From Palsa-1447 sp964414785 (lineage in GTDB: Bacteria; Verrucomicrobiota; Verrucomicrobiia; Opitutales; Opitutaceae): 64,000 nt of DNA. A program made the translations under genes and the position numbers. The stretch spans positions 1 to 64,000 of the forward strand of contig CAYPXZ010000002.1 of NCBI GenBank assembly GCA_964414785.1, in the 5' to 3' direction. A model generated the notes under the pieces. The model was not told the DNA's origin, searched no databases, and was given only the letters and a program-made list of their open reading frames with translations. Positions 1-7,360 of the stretch are shown piece after piece. The first letter of the stretch is position 1. The number at the start of each line of letters is the position of its first letter.

Positions 1-27
1 GTTGAGGATGACGGGGTCGTTCAGCAT
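1..27 (-). CDS. Possible 5' end of a gene running off the left edge
   Basis: On the minus strand an ATG at 27-25 opens nine codons (MLNDPVILN) before the window ends. An AGGGA lies five bases upstream, a good ribosome-binding site, and the next minus-strand gene stops at 94, so the spacing suits an operon. Nine residues are too few to name a family. It could be chance, as the only support is the start context. Confidence 0.3.
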
Positions 28-93
28 GCGGTCCCTGTAGCGCCTTGCTTGCCAAATGGGGACCCAATCTCACCCGGCTCGCGGATCCCGCGG

Positions 94-1179
94 CTAGCGC
101 AGGTTCTGGTCCATCCAGGCGAGGGTCCTCTTCCACATCTCCGGGGTGTAGACGTGGCCGAGGCCCGGGTAGACCAGGCTCTGGAAGTCGCCCTCCCTGC
201 CGTAAAGGCGGTAGACGGGTCGAACCGCGGCCTCGATCGCATGGATGCCGTCGACCGGCGAACCCCCGTCCCTGTCCCCCGTCTGGAAGAGGATCGGCCG
301 CGGGGCGCTCATCGCGATGACGGCCTCGCTGTCGAAGTGGTTGAGCATGCCCGGCACGAAGTAGCCGATGTCGTGCTCATGGACCGAGCCGTGGGCGATC
401 AGGTTCTCGTAGCGGGTCATGCAGGCGATCGCGACCCCGGTCCTGAGGCGCTCGTCGAGCGCCATGAGCCACCACGTCCGGGTCGACCCCATGCTCATCC
501 CGGTGACCCCGATCCGGCCCGGGTCGACCTCGCGGCGCGAGGCGAGGTAGTCGAGCGCCATCAGGTCGTCGCGAAGCATCATCCCCCAGAACGTGCGCCC
601 GACCCACAGGTCGAACTTCGCCGTCGTCTCCTCCGAGGGCATGTCGCGCTCGGCGGTGCCGTCGGGCCCGGTGCCGTTGCGTTCGCCGAAGTTCGGCGCA
701 TCGACCCCGACGACGACGTAGCCCCGCCGGGCGAACGCGGGACCCGGCTCCTCGGGCGTGTGGCGGGCCTGCAGGAGCTCCTCCTTGCCCAGGTCGTACT
801 CCCCCGCGTGCCAGTGGCAATAGAGGATCGCGGGGTGCCTCGTGGCGGAGTCCTTGGGAAGGAAGGCGTAGCCCGGCACGATGGAGCCCGCCCCGTTGTC
901 GAACTGGAACTTCTCGAGGATGTAGTCGCCCTTGTCCTGGCGAAACAGGATCCTCACGTCCGGCACCGCCGGGCGGGCGGGCAGCCTGCCGAGCATCTTC
1001 CAGAGCTCCGCGCGGATCTCCAGGCGCCTCGCCTCCCATTCCTGGCGGGTCGCGGGGGCCGCGAAGGCAGGGGCGATGTCAGCCTTGGACATCCAGCGCT
1101 CCCCGGCGCCCGGCTCGGCCTGGGCCAGGATCGGGGCGGCGCTCGCGAATGCGAGGCAGCAGGAAAGGAGGGTCTTCAC
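94..1179 (-). CDS. Secreted alpha/beta-hydrolase, acetyl-xylan esterase/dienelactone hydrolase-like
   Basis: 361 residues with a clear signal peptide (about residues 1-21, ending APILAQA), so the product is probably periplasmic or secreted. The fold is that of the alpha/beta-hydrolase superfamily: the nucleophile elbow is GMSMG (inside IGVTGMSMGS), the acid is probably in QTGDRDGGSP, and the histidine is in YPGLGHVYTP near the C-terminus, all in canonical order. The likely role is ester hydrolysis on a carbohydrate or similar substrate. That is an inference from resemblance to AXE1/dienelactone-hydrolase-like enzymes of plant-polymer degraders and from the second carbohydrate esterase at 7348-8622. 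The exact substrate cannot be read from the sequence. Confidence 0.75.
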   Translation of the reverse strand: MKTLLSCCLAFASAAPILAQAEPGAGERWMSKADIAPAFAAPATRQEWEARRLEIRAELWKMLGRLPARPAVPDVRILFRQDKGDYILEKFQFDNGAGSIVPGYAFLPKDSATRHPAILYCHWHAGEYDLGKEELLQARHTPEEPGPAFARRGYVVVGVDAPNFGERNGTGPDGTAERDMPSEETTAKFDLWVGRTFWGMMLRDDLMALDYLASRREVDPGRIGVTGMSMGSTRTWWLMALDERLRTGVAIACMTRYENLIAHGSVHEHDIGYFVPGMLNHFDSEAVIAMSAPRPILFQTGDRDGGSPVDGIHAIEAAVRPVYRLYGREGDFQSLVYPGLGHVYTPEMWKRTLAWMDQNLR

Positions 1180-1329
1180 GGGTGGCGGGGGTTGGGGTTG
1201 CGAATCCTTGGGGCGCGGGGGCGCCCGTAGGGCACCCTATACCCGGCGCCCGCTCGGAGAAAGGATTCTTTGGCGCACGCCCCGCTTTCCGCCATCGACC
1301 TCGACCGCCGCGCGGCTCAACCTGCGCCC

Positions 1330-1785
1330 ATGAAGACCCCAGGCGAACGGCTCGTGGACGAGGTGGAGAGGCTCATCCCGCAATTCCTCGAGGACCCGAT
1401 CGACCGCGAGCAGTCCAAGGGCAACGCCGCCGTCCTCGTGATCGAGCCGTCGGGGCGCACCCATGGCAGGATCTTCGGCACCGACCCCGACAAGGGGCGC
1501 TGGTGCTTCGGGATCGCGAGCCGCAAGGTGATCCAGGTCTGGCGGACCGGCTACGCGACGGGGGAGTTCGAGGAGCGTGTCTACGCCGGGAAGCTCCAGG
1601 AGGGCGCGTTCGGCGTGAACCGGCCCGACTTCATCGGCTGGCAGGGCGGCGTTGCGCTCGAGGACTCCGGCGGGGTTCTCCTGGCCGCGGCGTTCTCCGG
1701 ATTCCGGGGCGTGAAGGACGTCGAGATCATCGCGACAGCCGCGGCCGCGGTGCCCGGCCTCCGGGTCCGAAGGCACGCCCCGTAG
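1330..1785 (+). CDS. Small protein, possibly GlcG/HbpS-like (haem-binding fold)
   Basis: 151 residues from the ATG at 1330. An in-frame ATG at 1270 is possible, but its first 20 residues are low-complexity. The C-terminal part (VLLAAAFSGFRGVKDVEIIATAAAAV) resembles the end of GlcG/HbpS (DUF336) proteins, where a Gly-rich turn precedes an acidic residue and an Ala-rich helix. No signal peptide and no catalytic motif are visible. It stands alone between an upstream minus gene and the HDOD gene, which converges on it with a 9-base gap. The family match is weak, and conserved hypothetical would be a fair label. Confidence 0.6.
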   Translation: MKTPGERLVDEVERLIPQFLEDPIDREQSKGNAAVLVIEPSGRTHGRIFGTDPDKGRWCFGIASRKVIQVWRTGYATGEFEERVYAGKLQEGAFGVNRPDFIGWQGGVALEDSGGVLLAAAFSGFRGVKDVEIIATAAAAVPGLRVRRHAP

Positions 1786-1794
1786 GGCGCCGCC

Positions 1795-2637
1795 TCAGGC
1801 CATCGCCCTGCAGAGCCGGTCAAAGGCGACGAAGGCGCGGTCGATCTGGCGCTTGGAGTCGCGGTGAGTGACGCCGGCCTTCCGGTAGATCTCCTCCGAA
1901 TCGGTCCAGAAGGCCGACTCGCAGGGCAGGCCGTAGCCGAGCTTGTCCGCCATCCTGGCGGCAATGTGGAGCAGGTGGATCAGGGGCAGGTGCCTGCCCT
2001 CGGGCCTGCGGTGGTCCCTGATGGCCTTGGTGATCTCGGCGGGGAAGCGCCAGGCGTCCAGGATGACCGAGGTGGCCTGCGGGCTCGTCGTGCCGAAGGT
2101 GTTGAATTCCCACATGCCGAGGTCCGGGTGGACCGCCGGGTCGAACCTCTCCGTGCCGCCCGAGTCGACGTTGAGCTGGTCGAAGGCGCGGATCCCGAAC
2201 GGGCGCAGGAGGCCGATCGCGTACGCGGTCGGCGCATCCTCGCCGGCGGCCTCCGCGAGCTCCTCCATGAGGAGCGCGACCAGCATGGAGTTGTGGCGCA
2301 TCTGCTGGCGGGTGAGCCCGAAGGTCGCGATCTGGTCCGAGCCCATCCTGTCGATCGCCATGATGCCGACGATCCGGTGGATCTCTTTCACCCCGATCAT
2401 CTGGCTCGCCGCCTCGATCGAGGAGACCGGCTCGCTCTGGGCGAGCGAGGCGCTGTTGGCGATGCGGATGATCCGGGCGGAGAGGGGGGCGTCGCGCTTA
2501 AGGAGCGCCGAGACCTCGTCGAGCCCCGCCCTCGAGTCGCGCATGAGGCGCGTCAGCTCCGCCAGGATGCGGGGCGTCCCCGAGAACGCCTTGGCCACGC
2601 CCAATAGGTCGTCCTTCGTGAACTGAACGGTGCTCAT
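1795..2637 (-). CDS. HDOD-domain signalling protein
   Basis: 280 residues from the ATG at 2637. The frame stays open upstream, but that extension would overlap the divergent peptidase gene and reads as Arg/Ala-rich noise. Residues about 15-210 resemble the HDOD domain, a relative of the HD phosphohydrolase fold that usually lacks the catalytic His-Asp pair and serves as a signalling scaffold. Typical segments are LLKRDAPLSARIIRIANSA, IEAASQMIGVKEIHRIVG and the helix with HNSMLVALLMEELAE. No GGDEF, EAL or receiver domain is attached. It is divergent from the prolyl oligopeptidase across 151 bp, which must hold both promoters. Targets are unknown. Confidence 0.8.
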   Translation of the reverse strand: MSTVQFTKDDLLGVAKAFSGTPRILAELTRLMRDSRAGLDEVSALLKRDAPLSARIIRIANSASLAQSEPVSSIEAASQMIGVKEIHRIVGIMAIDRMGSDQIATFGLTRQQMRHNSMLVALLMEELAEAAGEDAPTAYAIGLLRPFGIRAFDQLNVDSGGTERFDPAVHPDLGMWEFNTFGTTSPQATSVILDAWRFPAEITKAIRDHRRPEGRHLPLIHLLHIAARMADKLGYGLPCESAFWTDSEEIYRKAGVTHRDSKRQIDRAFVAFDRLCRAMA

Positions 2638-2788
2638 CCCTATAATTTCGGACGATCGGGGCGCTCCTTGAGGGGATAACCGCCCCAACCCATGGGGGGA
2701 ATTGCGTACCCGCAAAGGGGGCGCGGCGCGGCGCCGTGACCAAGCGCCGCACTTGCACCCTTTTGCAGACCGTCTAGGTTCGACCGCC

Positions 2789-4921
2789 ATGCTGAAGCTC
2801 GCACTCCTCCTTGGAGCGACCCTTGCGGCCGCATCCGCCCAAACCACACCCCCGGCTCCCGTGCCCCCCGCCTCCCCCTCCGCGCAGGATGATCCCTTCA
2901 TCTGGATGGAGGACGCCGACTCCCCAAAGGCCCTGGAATGGGTGAAGGCGCAGGACGTCCGGACGCTCGCGCTCCTCCAGGGCGACCCCCGCTACGCGGA
3001 CCTCCACCGGGACGCGCTCGCGATCCTCACCGCCACGGACCGGATCCCCTATCCGGACCTCCTCAAGGGTGAAACGGTGACGAACTTCTGGCAGGACACG
3101 GTCCACGTGCGCGGCGTCTGGCGCCAGACGACACTCGCCGGCTACCGGGCCGCGGCCACCGAATGGCAGCCGCTCCTCGATGTGGACGCCCTGGCGGCCG
3201 CCGAGAAGGCGAACTGGGTCTTCAAGGGGGCGGCCACCCGCTGGCCCGACGAGAGCCGGGCCCTCGTCCACCTCTCGAACGGCGGGAAGGACGCCGTCGA
3301 GATCCGCGAGTTCGACCTCGGCACCCGCCAGTTCGTCCCGGGCGGGTTCGTCCTGCCCGAGGGCAAGCAGGATTCGACCTGGATTGACGCCGACACGATC
3401 GGTCTCAGCCGCGAATGGGGTCCCGGCACCATGACCGAGTCCGGCTACCCGTACATCGTGAAGCTCCTGCGGCGCGGCGAGGCGCTCACGGCCGCCAGGG
3501 AGGTGTTCCGCGGCAAGCCGACGGATGTCTCCGTCGTCCCCTACGCGCTCCACGACAACGTGGCCGGTACCAGCCAGCCCTTCATCATCCGCGCCCTGAG
3601 CTTCTTCGAGAGCGAGACCTACCTCCTCCAGGGCGAAGGGACAAAGCGGCTGAACCTCCCGCCGAAGGTCTCGGTCGAGGCCCTCCTCGGCGGCCGCCTT
3701 GTCTTGAGGACGCTCCAGGACTGGACGCCCGCCCCCGGAGGACCCTCCTATCACCAGGGTGCGCTCCTCTCGGTGGACCTGGCGGCGCTCGCCAGGGATC
3801 CTGCGGCGCCCCTGACGGTCGTCTACGAGCCGGGCCCTCGCGAGACCGTGAGCAGCGTCGCCAGCACCCGCTCGCGCCTCCTCGTGACGATCTACGAGAA
3901 CGTAAAGGGCAAGGCCCTCGTGTTCGACCCCGCCCCTGCGGGGGGTTGGACGAGGAGCACGCTCCCCCTTCCCGGGAATTCGAGCATCTCCATCGTCAGC
4001 GTAAGCGATGATTCCGACCGGGCCGTCTACAGTGTCGCGAACTTCCTGACGCCGACGACCCTCTGGCTCGCGGACGTGGCGGGGGGCAAGGCGGAGGTCC
4101 TCAAGATGGAGCCCGCGCGTTTCGACGCCTCGCGCCACGTGGTCGAGCAGTTCGAGGCGGCGTCCTCGGACGGCACCCTGATCCCCTACTTCGTCGTGCG
4201 CCCGAAGGACTTCGCGTACGACGGGTCCCATCCGACGCTCCTCTACGGCTACGGCGGGTTCGAGGTCTCGGAGACGCCCTGGTATTCGGCGACGATCGGC
4301 AAGCTCTGGCTCGAGCACGGGAATGTCTTCGTCCTTGCCAACATCCGCGGCGGCGGCGAGTTCGGGCCCGCCTGGCACGAGGCCGGCCTCAAGACCCACC
4401 GCCAGCTGATCTACGACGACTTTGCCGCCGTCGGGCGCGACCTGATCGCCCGGCACATCACCTCCCCGAGGCGCCTCGGCATCGAGGGCGGCTCGAACGG
4501 AGGCCTCCTCATGGGGGTCGAGCTCAACCAGCACCCCGACTTGTGGCGCGCCGTTGTCATCCAGGTTCCGCTCCTCGACATGCTGCGCTACGACCAGATC
4601 GGCGCCGGCGCATCCTGGGTCGCCGAGTACGGAAGCCCCAAGGATCCCGTCGAGCGTGCCTTCCTGCGAACCATCTCGCCCTACCACAACCTGAAGGCCG
4701 GGGTACCCTACCCGGAGCCCCTCTTTGTCACGTCGACCAAGGACGACCGCGTCAGCCCCGCCCACGCCCGGAAGATGGCGGCGCGGATGGAGTCGATGGG
4801 GCTCCCCTTCCTCTACTACGAGAACACGGACGGCGGGCATGCCGCCTCCGCGAACCAGCAGGAGGTCGCAAGGCGCGTGTCGCTCGAGATGACCTACCTC
4901 ACACGCAAGCTGGTGGATTGA
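2789..4921 (+). CDS. Prolyl oligopeptidase family serine peptidase (S9A)
   Basis: 710 residues, the usual length for the S9A family. The start at 2789 gives a good signal peptide (MLKLALLLGATLAAASAQ), so it is exported, unlike cytosolic prolyl oligopeptidases. The N-terminal two thirds should form the seven-bladed propeller that gates substrates, and the C-terminal third is the hydrolase. The catalytic triad is visible: Ser569 in GIEGGSNGGLLMG, Asp652/653 in STKDDRVSP and His684 in NTDGGHAAS. It cleaves short peptides after proline. The stop is followed 18 bp later by the PLP-enzyme gene with a good RBS, so the three genes to 6416 may be co-transcribed. Confidence 0.92.
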   Translation: MLKLALLLGATLAAASAQTTPPAPVPPASPSAQDDPFIWMEDADSPKALEWVKAQDVRTLALLQGDPRYADLHRDALAILTATDRIPYPDLLKGETVTNFWQDTVHVRGVWRQTTLAGYRAAATEWQPLLDVDALAAAEKANWVFKGAATRWPDESRALVHLSNGGKDAVEIREFDLGTRQFVPGGFVLPEGKQDSTWIDADTIGLSREWGPGTMTESGYPYIVKLLRRGEALTAAREVFRGKPTDVSVVPYALHDNVAGTSQPFIIRALSFFESETYLLQGEGTKRLNLPPKVSVEALLGGRLVLRTLQDWTPAPGGPSYHQGALLSVDLAALARDPAAPLTVVYEPGPRETVSSVASTRSRLLVTIYENVKGKALVFDPAPAGGWTRSTLPLPGNSSISIVSVSDDSDRAVYSVANFLTPTTLWLADVAGGKAEVLKMEPARFDASRHVVEQFEAASSDGTLIPYFVVRPKDFAYDGSHPTLLYGYGGFEVSETPWYSATIGKLWLEHGNVFVLANIRGGGEFGPAWHEAGLKTHRQLIYDDFAAVGRDLIARHITSPRRLGIEGGSNGGLLMGVELNQHPDLWRAVVIQVPLLDMLRYDQIGAGASWVAEYGSPKDPVERAFLRTISPYHNLKAGVPYPEPLFVTSTKDDRVSPAHARKMAARMESMGLPFLYYENTDGGHAASANQQEVARRVSLEMTYLTRKLVD

Positions 4922-4938
4922 CCCAACACGAGGAGCCC

Positions 4939-5916
4939 ATGCCCCCTGCGCTCGAAGCCGTCCGGCCGATAGGCCTCGCAGAGATCCAGGAGGCGCGCGC
5001 CCGGATCGCCGGGACGATCGTGCGGACACCGCTCGTCCGCCTTGAGCTCGGGCCCGGGTACCCCGACATCCGCCTGAAGCTCGAGAACCTGCAGCCGATC
5101 AACGCCTACAAGCTGCGCGGCGCCGCCAACGCGGTCGCCATGCTCTCGGAGGCCGAGCGCCGGCGCGGCGTCTGGACGATAAGCGCCGGAAACGCCGGCC
5201 AGGGCGTCGCCTACGCGGCGAGGAAGGCCGGCGTGCCCTGCACGGTCGTCGCGATCGAGACCGCGCCCGCCTCGAAACTGGAGCGGATGAGGGCGCTCGG
5301 CGCCCGTCTGGTCACGGTCCCGTACGAGGTCGCGTGGAAGGCCCTGGGCGACCGGTCCTATCCCGGCGTCGAGGGGACCTTCGTGCACCCCTTTGACGAC
5401 CACGACTTCATCGCGGGCCACGGGACCATGGGCCTTGAGATCCTGGAGGACGCCCCCGACACCGTGGCCGTCATCGCGGGCATCGGCGGCGGCGGCCTCG
5501 TGACGGGCGTCGGAAGCGCGGTCAAGGCGCTCAAGCCCTCGGTCAAGGTCTGGGGAGCCGAACCCGAGACCGCCTGCCCCGCCTCGCTCTCCTTCGCCGC
5601 GGGCTCCCCCCAGGAGTTCCCCGGCTGGAAGGCCTCGTTTGTCGATGGCGCCGGCGGCCACAGCGTCTTCCCGCGGATGTGGGAGCGCATGAGGCCGGTC
5701 CTCGACGGCTGCATCGTCGTCACCCTTCTCGAGACGATGCGGGCGGTGCGGCTCATGGCGGAGAAGGCGCGCGTCGTCTCGGAGGGCGCCGGGGCGCTCC
5801 CGCTCGCGGCGGCCCTCACCGGGAAGGCCGGCAAGGGCCCGATCGTCGCCATCGTCTCCGGGGGAAACATCGACCTGGAGAAGTTCTGCGAGGTGCTCAG
5901 GTCGACCGCGGGCTAA
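4939..5916 (+). CDS. PLP-dependent threonine ammonia-lyase/serine dehydratase-like enzyme (fold type II)
   Basis: 325 residues, with an AGGAG at 4931-4935 before the ATG. The protein has the hallmarks of the tryptophan-synthase-beta/threonine dehydratase superfamily: the PLP-binding lysine in INAYKLRGA, an Asn-containing substrate loop ISAGNAGQG, and a glycine-rich phosphate-binding loop AGIGGGGLVTG. The length matches the catabolic-type threonine/serine dehydratases that lack a C-terminal ACT regulatory domain, so allosteric control by isoleucine is not expected. The likely reaction is deamination of threonine or serine through a 2-aminoacrylate-type enamine. The next gene encodes a RidA-family protein, the family that clears such enamines. 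Serine racemase is an alternative. Confidence 0.85.
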   Translation: MPPALEAVRPIGLAEIQEARARIAGTIVRTPLVRLELGPGYPDIRLKLENLQPINAYKLRGAANAVAMLSEAERRRGVWTISAGNAGQGVAYAARKAGVPCTVVAIETAPASKLERMRALGARLVTVPYEVAWKALGDRSYPGVEGTFVHPFDDHDFIAGHGTMGLEILEDAPDTVAVIAGIGGGGLVTGVGSAVKALKPSVKVWGAEPETACPASLSFAAGSPQEFPGWKASFVDGAGGHSVFPRMWERMRPVLDGCIVVTLLETMRAVRLMAEKARVVSEGAGALPLAAALTGKAGKGPIVAIVSGGNIDLEKFCEVLRSTAG

Positions 5917-5930
5917 CCCCGAACCGCCCC

Positions 5931-6416
5931 ATGTCCCAAGTCGAATCCAAGCTCAAGGAGCTCGGCCTCACGCTCCCCAAGCCTCTGGTCATGCCTGCGG
6001 GAGTGACCCTCCCCTTCCCCTGGATTCGCGTTCGTGGAAACCGGGCCTTCATCTCGGGCCACGGGCCGCTCAATGCCGACGGGACCCTCGCCCTGCCGCT
6101 CGGCAAGGTCGGGCTCGAGGTCACCCCGGAGGAGGCCTACCTCTCGGCGCGCCTCGTCGGGCTCTCCATCCTCTCGAGCCTCAAGCGGGAGCTCGGGGAC
6201 CTCGACCGCGTGGGCGCGTGGCTCAAGGTGCTCGGCATGGTGAATTCCGCACCGGGGTTCAACCGGCAGCCGTACGTGATCAACGGCTTCACGGACCTGA
6301 TCGTCAGCCTCTACGGTCCGGAACGCGGCCAGCACGCGCGATCAGCCGTGGGGATGGCCCAGCTGCCCTTCGACATTCCCGTCGAGATCGAGGGAGAGGT
6401 CGAGATTAGGGCCTGA
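5931..6416 (+). CDS. RidA/YjgF-family protein (YjgF-like, longer type)
   Basis: 161 residues, longer than classical RidA (about 128) and matching the YjgF-like endoribonuclease-fold subfamily. The start is at 5931, 14 bp after the preceding stop. Recognisable segments are RGNRAFISGHGPLNADG near the N-terminus and HARSAVGMAQLPFDIPVEIE at the C-terminus. The Arg in ARSAVG lies where RidA proteins keep the arginine that binds the carboxylate of imine/enamine intermediates. Placement directly behind a threonine/serine dehydratase-like gene suggests it hydrolyses the reactive enamines that enzyme releases. The domain is clear and the partnership is inferred. Confidence 0.85.
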   Translation: MSQVESKLKELGLTLPKPLVMPAGVTLPFPWIRVRGNRAFISGHGPLNADGTLALPLGKVGLEVTPEEAYLSARLVGLSILSSLKRELGDLDRVGAWLKVLGMVNSAPGFNRQPYVINGFTDLIVSLYGPERGQHARSAVGMAQLPFDIPVEIEGEVEIRA

Positions 6417-6445
6417 GTCGCTCCCGACTAACGGCGCCTGCGCAT

Positions 6446-6473
6446 TTGACCTGCCCGGGGCACAGGCCAGAAT
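6446..6473 (+). promoter_or_regulatory. Candidate sigma70-type promoter giving a leaderless transcript
   Basis: TTGACC at 6446-6451, a 16-bp spacer, then CAGAAT at 6468-6473, a 5/6 and a 4/6 match to the consensus boxes. Transcription would begin about 7 bases downstream, at the ATG at 6481, so the mRNA would be essentially leaderless. No Shine-Dalgarno is present, which fits. Confidence 0.4.
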
Positions 6474-6480
6474 TCCGACG

Positions 6481-6681
6481 ATGCCAGACTTGGGCCAAAC
6501 CGCCATCGATGAGGCCGAAAAGGCCGGTTTCGACCTGAGCCTCGTCGACGAGAGCCTGAGGCTCACGGCCGAGGAGAGGGCTCGGCAGCACGACCAGGCA
6601 TTGGCCCTGGTCCTGGAATTCGAACGGATACGCAGCACGCGCGATGAACAGCCTAAGCGAACTGCTCAAGCGACTGGCTGA
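6481..6681 (+). CDS. Small acidic partner protein of the adjacent nucleotidyltransferase
   Basis: 66 residues, with a core reading FDLSLVDESLRLTAEERARQ followed by a helical tail LALVLEFERI. It overlaps the start of the nucleotidyltransferase gene by 38 bases, so the two are translated from one message. I recall similar small proteins with a DLSLVDESLRLTPEER-like segment upstream of AbiEii/MNT-type nucleotidyltransferases. By position it may be an antitoxin or a subunit that docks to the enzyme. No DNA-binding motif is evident, and function is unproven. Confidence 0.6.
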   Translation: MPDLGQTAIDEAEKAGFDLSLVDESLRLTAEERARQHDQALALVLEFERIRSTRDEQPKRTAQATG

Positions 6682-7147
6682 CTCGGGTGTCGAATTCGTG
6701 GTCGTGGGGGGTTTCGCGGGCGTGCTCCACGGCTCGGCGCTTGTCACGAGGGATCTTGAAATCTGCGCCGTCCTCACGCCGGCGAACATCGAAAAGCTCC
6801 GTGCCGCGCTCAGGGACCTGAACCCGCGCCATCGGATGACGCCGCAGAGGCTTTCGTTCCTCCAGACCCCGGCGCCCGGCGAGACCGCCAACAATCTCTA
6901 CCTGCAGACGGACTGGGGGGTCGTCGACATCCTTTCGTCCATTCTCGGCCTCGGTGATTTCGAATCGGTCAAGGCCAACTCGGAGTTCTTCGAAATCGGC
7001 GGAAAGAAGTGCCGGTTGATCTCGCTGCCCGATTTGGTGAAGGCAAAGGTGGCGATGGGGCGTGAGAAGGACCTCCTGGCGGCCAAGGAGCTCAGGGCGA
7101 TCTCGGCGAAGCGGGAAAGGGACAAGCCCGGGTTGGAACTCAAATAA
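6644..7147 (+). CDS. MNT/AbiEii-type nucleotidyltransferase-like protein
   Basis: 167 residues. The polymerase-beta superfamily signature is present: Gly22-Gly23 in VVGGFAGVLHG, then Asp37 and Glu39 in TRDLEIC as metal ligands, and a candidate third acid, Asp95, in WGVVDILSS. Proteins of this type act as toxins in type II/IV-like toxin-antitoxin modules (AbiEii, MNT) or modify tRNA or other targets with nucleotides. It overlaps the small upstream gene and is co-translated with it. Directly after its stop, in the same frame, lies a fragment of a sigma-factor gene (7148-7360), so its 3' end sits at a recombination junction. The toxin role is inferred from the family. Confidence 0.75.
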   Translation: MNSLSELLKRLADSGVEFVVVGGFAGVLHGSALVTRDLEICAVLTPANIEKLRAALRDLNPRHRMTPQRLSFLQTPAPGETANNLYLQTDWGVVDILSSILGLGDFESVKANSEFFEIGGKKCRLISLPDLVKAKVAMGREKDLLAAKELRAISAKRERDKPGLELK

Positions 7148-7360
7148 TCCCATCGACAGGACCGCAGCCCCTGGGACCTGGAGAAGATCCGAAAGGGCCT
7201 CTCGCACCTGGCCGACTCGGACAACGGGACGATCTTGGGCCTGTATCACCTGGAGGCCGGCATCGTCTCCTGCCACGCCCTCGCTTCGAGCGACACCAGG
7301 ACCGACTGGGCCCAGATTCTTGGTCTCTACGACGACCTGCTCGCCCGTCAGCGCAGGTAA
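7148..7360 (+). pseudogene. Remnant of an ECF-like sigma factor (SigJ/DUF6596-type C-terminal region)
   Basis: In the frame of the preceding nucleotidyltransferase, immediately after its TAA at 7145-7147, 70 codons read without interruption to a TAA at 7358-7360. The translation includes RQDRSPWDLEKIRKGL, LGLYHLEAGIVSCHA and RTDWAQILGLYDDLL. From memory, these match the DQDRSxWD...GPYQLQAAIAACHA...TDWAQIxALYDxLL stretch of the C-terminal helical domain in long ECF-like sigma factors. No start codon, no sigma2/sigma4 domains and no distal C-terminus remain, so this is an internal fragment. It overlaps the tail of the CE15 esterase gene by 13 bases. Confidence 0.7.

Noticed and set aside
2774..5029. 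A 751-codon minus-strand frame across the prolyl oligopeptidase gene
   Set aside because: High-GC antisense artefact; the plus frame has the complete catalytic triad.
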